Source of the DNA: Hydrangea macrophylla
Lineage: Eukaryota; Streptophyta; Magnoliopsida; Cornales; Hydrangeaceae
Assembly: GCA_033977485.1 (NCBI GenBank)
Contig: CM066989.1
Coordinates: 99,405,887-99,469,886, forward strand
Length of the DNA stretch: 64,000 nucleotides
Reading direction: 5' to 3'
Part shown: in pieces, positions 45,042 through 55,983 of the stretch
How positions within the stretch are numbered: the stretch's first letter is position 1
Layout of the letters: every line of letters starts with the position of its first letter
Made by a program: the position numbers and the translations under genes
The notes under the pieces: model-generated
Database searches by the model: none
The model's input: only the letters and a program-made list of their open reading frames with translations
Told to the model about the DNA's origin: nothing

Positions 45042-45545
45042 TCATTCCAGTTCTTCCGTCGGCCCTATCACGTCGCTCTGGTCCCGAGGGTCCAATTCTT
45101 GGACGTTTAACATTTCGGTGATTACTCCCCGACGCAACGAGCTAACATAGCAGCTTCGAGCAGTAGCCTGGTCTCCTCGCAAGCATCCTGGGCCCTGGGG
45201 AGTTGGAAACTTCACCGTTAAGCTATAGGTTGAGACGACCGCTCTGGCCCTGTTGAGGGTCGGCCTGCCGAGGATGACGTTGTAGGCCGAAAGGGCCTCT
45301 ACTGTCACAAAATTAGCCAGCACGGAAACCTGCTGTGGGTAGGTCCCCATGAGAACTGGGAGCTCGATTGTACCGAGCGATTGAGTGCTAGAGCCGTTAA
45401 ATCCAACCAGGGGAGTAGCAATTGGTCGGAACCGATCCCTGGCGATCCCGAGTTGATCGAATGCTGCCGTGAACATAATATCGGACGAGCTCCCTGTGTC
45501 CACTAGCACCCTCTGGACCATATAGTTAGCTATAGAAAGCGTCAC
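45042..45545 (-). pseudogene. Element 2 aspartic protease
   Basis: The active-site motif is RVLVDTGSSSDIMF (DTGS). Then come GFNGSSTQSLG and YNVILGRPTLN. It lies in the same phase as gag upstream and RT downstream, with stop codons between, so the original polyprotein was one frame. Confidence 0.88.
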
Positions 45546-47358
45546 TACTAGTGGGTCGTCATGGGGGTAGTGGATGCCCTACAAGTCATCGGACGTGAAC
45601 GTCAGGACGTCGGTTGGGGAGGAGTCGGTGGATAGGACTTGGCCAACGTCCGCCCGGGACGCCCGGGCATGCCTCTTCCACGCCGACTGTGAATCGCCCC
45701 CACCTGACATCCCTCCAGAGATCACGTGGATGTGATCGAGTGGTGGTGGTGGCTGATCGGGAGCTTGGTCGTCCTGCCGAGGCCGTCTATCTGCTGCGAC
45801 AAACTCAGCAAGGTGTCCCTATTCGATTAGCTTCTCTATTGCTATCTTCAATTTGAAGCAATCCTCCGTTTCATGGCCGTGATCCCTGTGGTAACGGCAA
45901 AATTTGTCCCGATTTCTTTTACCGGGCGGGGCTCTGAGTTTAGCTAGCTGCGGAAGCAACCTCTGCGCCTCTGCGGCGGCCATCACCTCATGTATAGGCT
46001 GGGAAAGGGGTGTGAAAGTAGTTGGGGGCTGGCCCCTGGCATCTCTCTGATCTTGCTTTAGCTTCTTTCCCGAGCCCTTGTCGAATCCTTCGCACTTGCG
46101 CTTGGCCTTCGGGGATTCATCTCCCGCTTGATCGGCGTGTTTCGCTTTCAGGAACTCCTCGGTATCTATATGCTTTCTGACCCTTTCCGAGAGCTCCACC
46201 AGGGTCGCAGGTCGGTTGCGATGGAACGACGTGGCAACCTTGGTGTGTTGAACTCCCGAACATAAGGCCATGATTGCGGCCGTCTCATTGAGGTTGCGGA
46301 TCAGGAGCCTTTGCTGATTGAAACGATCCACATACTCCCTCAAGGACTCCCCTTTGCGCTGCTTGACAGTCAGCACCTGGGCGTCTGGTTGGGACCGGTC
46401 GAGCATCTCGAAAAACTAGCTGATGAAAAGTTTGCCGAGGGTTTTGAAGTTGTCAACCGTTCGGGGCTTCAATGCATGGAACCACTGTGCGGCTGACCCC
46501 TTTAAGGTACTGGGGAAGGCCAGGCACAGCAGCTCATATACTGTAGTGACCAGTGCCATCTGCGCCTTGTAGGTGCGGATGTGGCCTACCGGACTCCCTG
46601 TGCCATCGTATGAGCTGAGGTGAGGGTGTTTGAATTTCCGCGGAATAGGAAATTGTGTCACCCGAGCGGTGTAGGGCGACTCCATCTCTGTGTTGGTGAG
46701 GTCGTGACCGGACTTGCGGCTCAGCCTCTCGATCTGCTACTGCAGTTCCTCAACCTGGGCTTTGACGTCATTCCGCCCAATTCTCCCGTCCGCGTTAGAA
46801 CGGTAGGCGGGGTAGGACGATGAGGCCTCCTCTTCAAAGTGCGTCGACCTTGGAGATAGTACTCGGCTGTGGGTTCAGGAAAGCCTGTGCCTAAGATCCC
46901 CCTGGATCAGGGCGGGAGGATCATCGACCGATTCTCGGGCTTTCCGTCCGGACTCTTCTCCCCTTGCTGCTCATCGCCGATCAATGATGATTCTGGCATC
47001 CTCCACTTGGCGCGCTCAGCGAGGAACGATCCGAGGTCCTCTTTGCAAGCGCTTAGTAGCCTGGATGCACTCTCCATCCTCGGGACGTTCCCGGTCTGGT
47101 GGAGACACCAGAGCGGATCGGGCTTGCCCGCGTGCTGCGGACAGGAACGCTCTTCTCAGGCTGCTTCTCCGACGAAGGGTGCTTCTCGTGTTGGGCCATA
47201 AGCGCCTCTATCTGTTGCTGTGTTTGGCGCTGGCCCTCCAAGAGTTGCTCCAATGCTGCCGTGACCTATTCAGTGGTCATGGAGTCAGCCCGCGGCTCGA
47301 TCTGCAGGTTTTCCTGACCGATTGAATCGGTGGTTTTCTTACCCTTCTTTGGCGGCAT
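45546..47358 (-). pseudogene. Element 2 gag (broken)
   Basis: The ATG at 47358 (MPPKKGKK) is about 65 bases inside the 5' LTR, the expected place. A TAG follows near 47270, and a phase change occurs before 46685. The core runs 46685-45819: FDGTGSPVGHIRTYKAQM-like start, WFHALKPRTVDNF, then ESLREYVDRFNQQ. A zinc-knuckle-like CRYHRDHGHETEDC ends it. TAGs at 46413, 45816 and near 45578 interrupt one continuous phase. Confidence 0.87.
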
Positions 47359-47404
47359 GTTGATCAGTCAAAAATTTTTGTTGATCAAGAAACTGTGTCG
47401 ATCT

Positions 47405-47424
47405 TCCCACAGACGACGCCAAAC
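47405..47424 (-). other. Primer-binding site of element 2
   Basis: On the - strand, GTTTGGCGTCGTCTGTGGGA directly follows the LTR end CATCATCA. TTTGGCGCCGTCTGTGGG-type sites are common in plant Tat elements. The tRNA was not identified. Confidence 0.72.
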
Positions 47425-48054
47425 TGATGATGCCAAAAATTGGTAAGCAAGATTTGGACAGAAAGTAAAGTAAGAGAAGATTTGTATGTGGTTCGGTCCC
47501 GTTAACAAGGTGACCTACATCCACGGCTGTGTCTGCGCGCTCTTACTAGCAGATCACCGGCGGGCCTGGTGAGCCAACAGAGGTGGGCAGCACTACCAGT
47601 AATACCAGTCGGGTGTATGCGTGCCAAAGGTGAGTTCTCTCGTAAGTGCTTATATGCTTAGAGAGGTGATTTTTGGATCCCTTTAGGGAGGATAGGTGGG
47701 CTCTTTTATAGATGCAAGAGTCCACCTTTACATGGTACGAGTTGATCAGATTAGGAAACCTAATCTGATCATAACAGATTTGCTCAATCTTAGGAGAATT
47801 TCCTAAATGGTATAGGAATCTACTCGTTCTTCCTAAACAGAGTTCTGGCCACATAAGGAAACTGCCTAGAGAGTTCTTCCCGGGCTACGCCTCCTGGAAA
47901 GTCGCTGCATCTAGTGCCCGGGCTGTTCGACTACCCCGAGCGGTTACCTTCGATGACCCTTGGGGTGTGGGCCCCTAAGCTCTCAACCCGGGCAATCCGG
48001 GTCTTTCAGCTGACGTGGCGGTTGGACTTTTGGAGGATATTTATGGATGTATCA
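47425..48054 (-). mobile_element. Element 2 5' LTR (right copy)
   Basis: Partner of 5936-6565 with the same 630-bp length. It is followed by the target duplication ATAGG at 48055-48059. Confidence 0.94.
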
Positions 48055-48059
48055 ATAGG

Positions 48060-48928
48060 AAAAGAGCCTTTCATATGCAAAAGTCTTGTGAAGAAAAAAT
48101 GTTTCTGCTGAAGTATATAAATCTAAAGGATCATTTAAGAAATATTCCTTCAATGGTTATAAACTTGATGAAATATTTGATCATTTGTTAGAAGGAAAGA
48201 TAATTAAGTTGTCAGATGAGACAAAATTACCCTCTAGTGATGAGTTAAAAGGTAGAAAATATTGTAAATGGCATAATTCCTAGACTCATTCAACTAATAA
48301 TTGCACGATTTTTCAAAACAGGATTCAAGACATGATCAAGAAAGGGAAGTTGAAGTTCCCTAAAAAGCAAATGGGGTTTGATGAAGATTCATTCCCAGCA
48401 GTGCAAGAGGTCTCCATTAATGTCCAAAACATTTCCCTCGAAACTCTTGTCAAAGAAAGGGAAAATGCAAAGGAAGAAGATCAAAAGAAAAGGCTCGAAG
48501 AGGTAGCAAAGAAGAGTCCTGAATTTTCCATTTTCAACCAGGAGTATGCAAAAAATTTATATATTGGTTGTGGGAAAAGATATGCTGAGATCTATGATGA
48601 AAGGGCCAGGGCTAAAACATGCACAAAAAACAAACAACCTTCATTCGAACAGAAAAGGGTGAATACTTCGTATGAACCTCCATTTCAGCCAATCATGAAT
48701 GTTGGAAGAGGACAATTTAAACAACCAATCTACCAAGCTTCGATGCACACTGAACCAATGACAGTAAGATATTTTCCAAAGCCAATGGCTCATTTCAGAG
48801 CCAATTATTCGAGGAATTTTTATGCTGGTAATTCTGTTCGACCATCAAGGAACATTGAATATGTGAGGCCATGTATATCTTATGCACCAAAGAAGTATCA
48901 CATGGTGCAAAAAGGAAGACAAACCTGA
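48060..48928 (+). pseudogene. Element 1 gag, continuation
   Basis: It resumes the gag frame after element 2. A frameshift occurs near 48105, followed by a readable zinc-finger-like GRKYCKWHNS, a TAG near 48282, and then a 198-codon frame (48332-48928) of charged linker. The sequence is typical of the gag-protease linker of Tat elements. Confidence 0.8.
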
Positions 48929-50300
48929 TTTATACCATCAAAATCATACCAGCCAATGTGGTACAAGCTGAGATGAGTATGGCTACTTCGAATGCATTAA
49001 CAAGAGTTGGTGAAACATCACAATCAGAGGTGCCTACATTGGTACTAGGAGTACCAAATTGGTTCGTTATGCAAGATGATAGGGTCAAAGATATGGTGGA
49101 TCAACAAGGGTCTCAAAACAAAAACAGGATGATCAAACCTCCACTGGTTGAAAAGAATACATGGCGTGTGCTTCAACATCCTAAAGAGAAGAACCAAGAG
49201 GTGACTCCCTTGATAAATAGGACCCAGCAAAGAAGACTTCAGAGGAAGTACACCATGTGGAAAGAATTTTCCTACATGAATACTCAAGACCAAGAGGTGG
49301 AAAATGAGAAGGAGAAAGATTCTGGTAGTACTTTAAAGCCAAATCCTAGATTTGATCGTAACATTAAGGCATACAATGATACTATGTCTGAAGAGAGTAT
49401 CATTAAGGCCAAGGTTATGGAATTGAAAAAGGCCATGAGCATTGATGAAGAGGATGAAGCAATCACAGTGGTAGAATCTCAGGTTTTGGGAAATACTGAG
49501 ATGAAACTCAATGATGAGATTGTCAAGAATGAGAATATACACATCCAGTTTGGCACATTTCCAGAGCGAATAGAAGTTAACACTGCCGCATTTACATTAC
49601 CAAAGATCTTTGAAGCAACAGAAGATCAACAAATGGATGAAGAAATGGAAATGGAAGCATTTACTGAAGATGACTTTGAGGTAAATCTTCATCAATTCAT
49701 TTTTAGTGATTGTAATTTTGTATATTCATTCGAAGAACCATCAACAGAAATGACTAAGCGTCTTAAACCATTATGTATAAAGGATTGTTTAAAGGGAGTT
49801 CTTTTAAACAAAGTATTGGTTGATAATGGTGCTACTATCAATATTATTCCTTAAAGCACTTTAAAGAAAATTAATAAACAAGTCTCAAAGTTGATACAGA
49901 CTCACATTATGATATCAGGCTTCACTGGTGATAAGAAAAATACAAAAGGAGTAATACCTATTGAAATTATAGTAGGTTCGTTTAAATCCAAAACTGCTTT
50001 CTTTATGGTGGACGCTAGTCATAGTTATCATGCTTTACTAGGAAGGGATTGGATTCATGCTAACCAATGTGTTCCTTCTTCAATGCATCAGAAATTGTTG
50101 CTTGTGAAGGAAGACTGTGATATTGAAATAGTGAAGGCTAATACTCAGCTTTTTATGCTAGCTCTAATTGTGTCGAAGCTCAATTGTATCAAGAAAATGT
50201 TAAACCAATTGACCTTAAAGAGTCAGAAGATGAATCCCTAGAGGAGAATTGGGATATTTTGGCTGATATGCTATTTGGTTCTTTGGAACCACTGGATATT
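48929..50300 (+). pseudogene. Element 1 protease region
   Basis: A long acidic linker leads to VLVDNGATINIIP, the protease active-site motif, closed by a TAA at 49852-49854. The same phase continues to HALLGRDWIHANQ (near 50040), the second protease motif. A phase change near 50150 follows. Confidence 0.82.
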
Positions 50301-50314
50301 GACAAGGTGGTCCA

Positions 50315-51715
50315 ATGATTCATACATCTATAGAGCTAGAAGAGGTAGAAGAGACCATTCGACTGATCTTACAAAAACTAATGATTGAAAATTTAGAATC
50401 AAGGATTGAAAAAGATTCGACCAAAAATTGGTCAGATTATGTCTTCAAAGAAGACTCACAAGAGTTAAGGGATGCTGGCAGGGATGAATTATCTGTGATG
50501 CCAAAAAATTCTATACAAGAAGTTCCATAGGTTCCTTTATTGGAGATCAATTTAGAATCAGATCAGCAAAAAAGAATTACTTATTTAAGTTCTAAACTTG
50601 GAAAGTGTGACCAAAGTAAATTGGTTGAATTATTAAAAGAATTTCGAGACTATTTTGCTTGGGATTATGATGAATTACCAGGACTCGAAAGAAGCTTAAT
50701 GGAGCATAAATTGCCTATCAAAGCTGGATATAAACCAGTAAAGCAGCAACCTCGAAGGATGACACCAGAAGTCACCATGAAGATTAAAGAAGAAATCAAA
50801 AGGTTGCTTAAGGCAGGCTTCATTAGAACTACCATGTATGTTGAATAGCTTTCAAATGTTGTTCTAGTTATGAAGAAAAATGGTAAATTAAGAGTCTGTA
50901 TTGATTATAGAAATCTTAATTTGGCCATACCTAAGGATGAATATCCTATGCCAATAGTTGATTTATTAATTGATAGATCTGCTACAAATACTATAATGTC
51001 TATGATGGATGGTCACTCAGGATATAATCAAATATGTATTGCTGAGGAAGACATTCATAAAACTGCATTTAAATGCCTAGGGAATATTGGTACCTTCGAA
51101 TGGGTACAAATGCCTTTTGGTTTGAAAAATGCAGGAGCTACCTATCAAAGGGCTATGAATGCTATCTTTCATGATATGATTGGAACATTTTTAGAATGTT
51201 ATATAGATGACATAATTGTCAAATCTAGATCATTTGATAATCGTCTAATACACATGAGATTAGCACTCAAAAGAATGAGGTTTTTCAAACTTAAATTGAA
51301 TCCTTTGAAATGTGCTTTTGGGGTTAGTACTGGAATTTCCTGGGATATTTGGTACATGAAAAAGGAATTCAGGTGGATAAGAGTAAAGCTTAAGCAATTA
51401 TCCAAAGTAAACCCCCCTTCAACGAAAAAGGAATTGCAACGATTCCTAGGACAGGTTAATTTCATTCGAAGGTTCATTTCCAATACTGCTGGAAAAACTC
51501 TGATATTTTCCCCCTTGTTGAAATTGAAGGATCATGAAGAATTAAAGTGGGAAGATAAACATCAAGCTTCTTTTCAAGCCTTAAAGGATTATTTGGTGAA
51601 GCCACCAGTGTTAATGTCTCCAAGAAAGGACAGACCAATGAAATTGTATATCTCAGCGGCAGAAGCATCAATTAGGGTCCTGTTAGCCCAAGATAATGAT
51701 GATAAAAAAGAATAG
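50315..51715 (+). pseudogene. Element 1 reverse transcriptase
   Basis: One phase with stops at 50528 and 50846 (the latter a likely Trp position). RT motifs: LRVCIDYRNLN, MMDGHSGYNQI with the first catalytic Asp, MPFGLKNAGATYQR, and YIDD at 51200-51211. All catalytic Asp residues remain, but the nonsense codons make it a pseudogene. Confidence 0.9.
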
Positions 51716-52543
51716 GCTGTTTATTACCTTAGTAGGTTCTTAAATCCCGTCGAATGTAAATATTCCTTTATGGAAAAATAATGTTTATCCTTGTATTTTG
51801 CAGTAATGAAACTGAGATATTATCTTCTTCCCACTGAAGTCTATGTGATTGCTAAGTTTGATTTAATCAAGTACATGTTGACTCGACCTATTTTAAGGAA
51901 TCGAATTCGCAAATGGATTCTTACTTTATCAGAATTCTGTTTATTCTATGTACCACAAAAGGCAGTGAAAGGGCAGGCCTTAGCAGATTTTTTGGCTGAC
52001 CACCCAAATTGCCTCGAAATAGAAAGAAATTACGAAATTGGGCATACAACTATAAGTCCATGGAAATTATGGTTTGATGGTTCGAAAACTAAATTTGTTG
52101 TAGGCATTGGATTCATTATTGAATCACCTGAGAGGATTAAAACCAAATATGGCTTTAAACTTGATTCGAATCAATGTACTAATAATTAAGTTGAGTATGA
52201 AGCTCTAATAATGGATCTCGAAACCTTGTTAGATCTTAAAGCTACATTTGTAGATATTTTTGGGGATTCCCAATTAGTTATAAACCATATGAATGGGGAA
52301 TACAAATGTATGAGTAGTACTTTAAAGATATATTATGACACTACGATAGGTTTGTTATCCAAATTCGATAATGTAAGCCTCTTGCATATTCCTATAAGTT
52401 TTAATGAAGAAGCCAATCATGTGGCTCAATATGCATCTAGATTTAGAGCAAGTATTCACGATGTTGAGATGGAACAAGCTACTTATAGGAAATTACTGTC
52501 TATATTGGTGGATAGATTACCTTTGTTAACATCTCAAATATAG
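51716..52543 (+). pseudogene. Element 1 dual RNase H region
   Basis: The frame is in the same phase as RT, with stops at 51713, near 51778 and at 52187. The Ty3-type RNase H ends with QKAVKGQALADFLADH. The second RNase H starts at KLWFDGSKTKF and continues with VEYEALIMDLETLLDL and DIFGDSQLVINHMNGEY. Confidence 0.85.
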
Positions 52544-53802
52544 AAATTCATAATGATTGGAGAAAACCAATCATAGATTATCTCTCAGGATTAGATGAAA
52601 AGCCCAATAGAAGCATAAGATTGAAATATGTCAATTACATTATGTATAATGGAAAATTGTTCAGAAGAGGAAGTGATGGATTACTACTCGAATGTTTAAG
52701 TAATCTCGAAAGAATTGAAGCTATAGCTAAAATTCATGAAGGATTATGTGGTGCTCATCAATCTGGGATTAAAATGAGATGGTTACTTCGAAGGCATAAC
52801 ATTTACTGGCCAAAAATTGTAAAAGATTGTATTAAATTTGCCAAAGGATGTCAAGAATGTCAGAAACATTTACCCACTATTGATCTTCAATATATGGTCA
52901 AACCTTGGCCTTTTGGAGGCTGGGCCATTGATGTGATAGGGAAAATTATTCCTCCTTCTTCGAAGGGTCATGGATTCATTATTGTGGCCACAGATTATTT
53001 TACTAAATGGGTAGAAGCAGAACCTATGCAAACTGTGACTCAAGCAACAATTATCAAATTTCTAGAAAATATAGTATACAGATTTGGTATTCCTCAAACC
53101 ATTGTATCTGACAATGCTTCTATATTCGAATGGGATGCGGTTGCTTTTACAAGTAAATTGGGGATTATAATGTCAAAATTAACCCCATATTATGCCCAAT
53201 CTAATAGTCAAGCTGAAGCAACTGATAAAATCATAAAAGAAATTATGGCTAAAGTCATAAAAAATAATCCAAGGATGTGGCATGAGATTTTGCCAGAAGT
53301 TTTGCAGGCATAGAGAACTTCGAAACGAACAAGTATAGGGGTGTCTCCTTATGCTTTGACTTTTGGTCATGATGCAGTTTTACCATTTGAGATAAACGTT
53401 AATTCTCTTCGAATTATGAAGCAAAATCAATTATCCTTGGATGATTATCAAACGTCAATGGCTATTGAATTAGAGGACATTGATGAAGAAAGAGTTAAGG
53501 CTCTTAACAATATCATAATACAAAAGAAAATCACAGTAAGAGGATATAATAAGAAGGTCCAACCAAGCACCTTCGATGAGGGAGATTTAGTTTAAAAAAC
53601 AATATTGCCTATTGGATCTAAAGATCCAAAGTATGGAAAATGGTCTCCTAAGTGGGAAGGTCCATTTCAAATCCACAAAGTTTTCAAAGGTGGATTTTAC
53701 TATTTAAGAAATTTAAGTGGTTATGTGCATGTAAGGAAAATCAATGGTAGATTTCTCAAACAATACTATCCAACTATTTGGGAAACAAGAAATCTAGAAT
53801 GA
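52544..53802 (+). pseudogene. Element 1 integrase
   Basis: It is phase-shifted from RNase H near 52580. The zinc finger is HEGLCGAHQSG then CQECQKH, and the core has D in WAIDVIGKI, D in IVSDNASIF and E in NSQAEATDK. Two stops (53312 and 53594) break the C-terminal part, which ends with PKWEGPFQIHKVFKGGFYYL. Confidence 0.88.
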
Positions 53803-54090
53803 GATGCAATATTTAAAAATAAGATCATGTATTCATGGTCGAAGAAATTACAAACCAGATTTTGGTAAATTACAAAGTCTTATTGGTATACTCCTTTATA
53901 CCAGTTTACCTATGAACTGAGCCTTTAATCTAAAATCGTCCTAAGACCAAGTATACAGTTTTGACTGACTAAGAATATATTTCTTCCTAGAGATTGATTC
54001 TTGGTTCTTCAAAGGTTTAGACTCAAACTCTGTCTTAAAACCAGAAGCTTGGCTCGAACATCTTCCTGGTTGGTCTTTAAAGCATTCAGT
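53803..54090. other. Spacer after element 1 integrase
   Basis: Non-coding. Pol on the + strand and the antisense gene on the - strand end here tail to tail. Confidence 0.5.
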
Positions 54091-55983
54091 TCAGTCTCCA
54101 TAAGCTCGAGCTCCTTGAAGAGGCTCTCTCTCAGAAAGTTTGTCACTAGCAATGTTACTCTCATGAAACTCTTCTAGCAGTTGGTTCATTGCTAAAGTCT
54201 TTTTTGTTGTATATTCTATATCTTCCAATCTTTTCCTTTCTTCAACAACTCTCTCAAGTAGGAAACAGTTGAAATCAAAAGTTGACATGAGCTCTGAAAT
54301 TGCCTCTTTATCTGGGACAGAGATTTCAGAACTGTCCAACATGGATTGACTTAAAATTTTCAAAGCTCTTTGGACTTCTTTATCTTTAAAGATTTCCAAT
54401 GCTATTTTGCTGAAGAGCCTTAATGTAGCAACTGCTACTATGGGTTCCATTAAAGGCACTTTTGGTATACTCTGACCTGTCATTTGTTGAAAGAATTCTT
54501 GAAAGTCGGTTTAAGCAGTGTCTTCTGTCTTCAAAACATGTTGCAGGCTGTCCTTAAACTCTTTTACTTCCTCAGGGGTAAGATTGGGAGGAAGAGACAT
54601 ATGAAACTATTCAGAGCTTGAAGGGATTGAAGCAGCTTGAGATATGAATGGATCTTGTTCCACAACAGCTTCAGGATCAGAACTTGTACTGGCCTTCGAA
54701 GGACCAGTTTTAACTTCAACAGCAGATTCAATCTAGTCAAGAAAAATGATAAACAGTTATTCATAACCTATTTGTGAGGAAAGATAAGAACATGAAGGAT
54801 ACTAAGAAAATTTCAATGACTTACCACTAGTTGATATTCAAGTAGTAAACCTCTTTAAAGCATTTGAACAGAAGAACCCTCACCAAGTGTTTTTCGTATG
54901 TTAAAGCATTTGAACAACAGCAATTAGAAAACCTCTTTCTCTATTCAAAAGAAAAGTGATTGAGTAGGTAATTTATTTAGCTTTTGTCTTCGAGTCAATA
55001 TGTCTCAAGAGCTGGCATTTGTCCATTGATGTTGCCATCAAATTTTCCCACCAGCTTAAGAAGGCAGAGGTGCAGGTGTATACTGGCAGAGAAGTGAACT
55101 CCAGATTGCTGACTTTATTCTAATAAACTGCTAAACAGTAGTTATCACTGGTTCTGGTACTCTCGAAGTGGTTTTATAAGCCATAAATGTATTGGCTTGA
55201 CTTCTAATTGGGAAAGGAATTGATTGGGTGAGACCAAATTGTCTCAAAAATTGGTTTGGGATGTAGAGTTCACCATGAGATTTAGTGCTAAGGGTGTTTC
55301 CAAAAAATAGATCTCTGCTAATCAAAAACTTCCCCATGCAACTTTTAAATCGATTTCATTTTCTGTTCTATCCAGAATATGACACAGCCACAGAGGCGAA
55401 AGAGGAGTTTTGTCCTCAGGATTGTAAAGGATAGAAAAAGGTTGGAACAGGTCATTCGACCTTACTGCAGAGAGATCGAAGAAGAAGGTAAGAGATTCTT
55501 TAAAAGTATCTTCAACATTTGGTAGCAGGGCAAAGAAAACCCCATGAGGAACATGATTTTCTCTAGGGCCTAAATGTTGAATTTCTAGAAAATAGGCATA
55601 AAGCCATAGTTGCAGAATCCAGAAAGGACCACCTTGATTTGGAAGGAAGGGGTCATAGCAAAAATTAGAAAAAGCTCTATATAGAGATCTAAGCACAAAG
55701 GGAGCCAAAGCTAGTCTTCGACCAGCAACTAAAGCTTTGCCAATGTTGGAAAATTCAAGAACAACCCTTTGGGCAGAGGTACAGAACAAGTGCTTCGAAA
55801 GCCAATAGAGAAGGAAATAGTAGTACTCTGTGTCTGATACCTCTCCTGATGACTGTTTATGAAAAGACATTAAATTAGTGTATCCTAAGGACTTAGGATC
55901 AGACCGAATTGGGGGGCTATCAAATTCCACCATATATGGGTGAGCATTTTCCCCATGAGACAGAAATCCTAATAGATAATAGA

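Larger units (their letters stand above)
5936..48054 (-). mobile_element. Element 2: Tat-like Ty3/Gypsy element, - strand
   Basis: The element has two 630-bp LTRs (5936-6565 and 47425-48054) with TGATGATGCC...GTATCA ends on the + strand, and a perfect target duplication ATAGG at 5931-5935 and 48055-48059. Reading right to left: 5' LTR, PBS, gag, protease, RT, RNase H, integrase (stop at 41819), 3' region with two antisense cassettes, polypurine tract, 3' LTR. Element 3 is inserted in the 3' region. Without it the element is about 12.7 kb. By eye the LTRs differ at roughly 30 of 630 positions, mostly transitions, so it is older than element 3. It is not autonomous. Confidence 0.93.

Noticed and set aside
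46869..47325. Plus-strand frames opposite element 2 gag
   Set aside because: No domain, and the - strand reading has gag motifs and the expected ATG.
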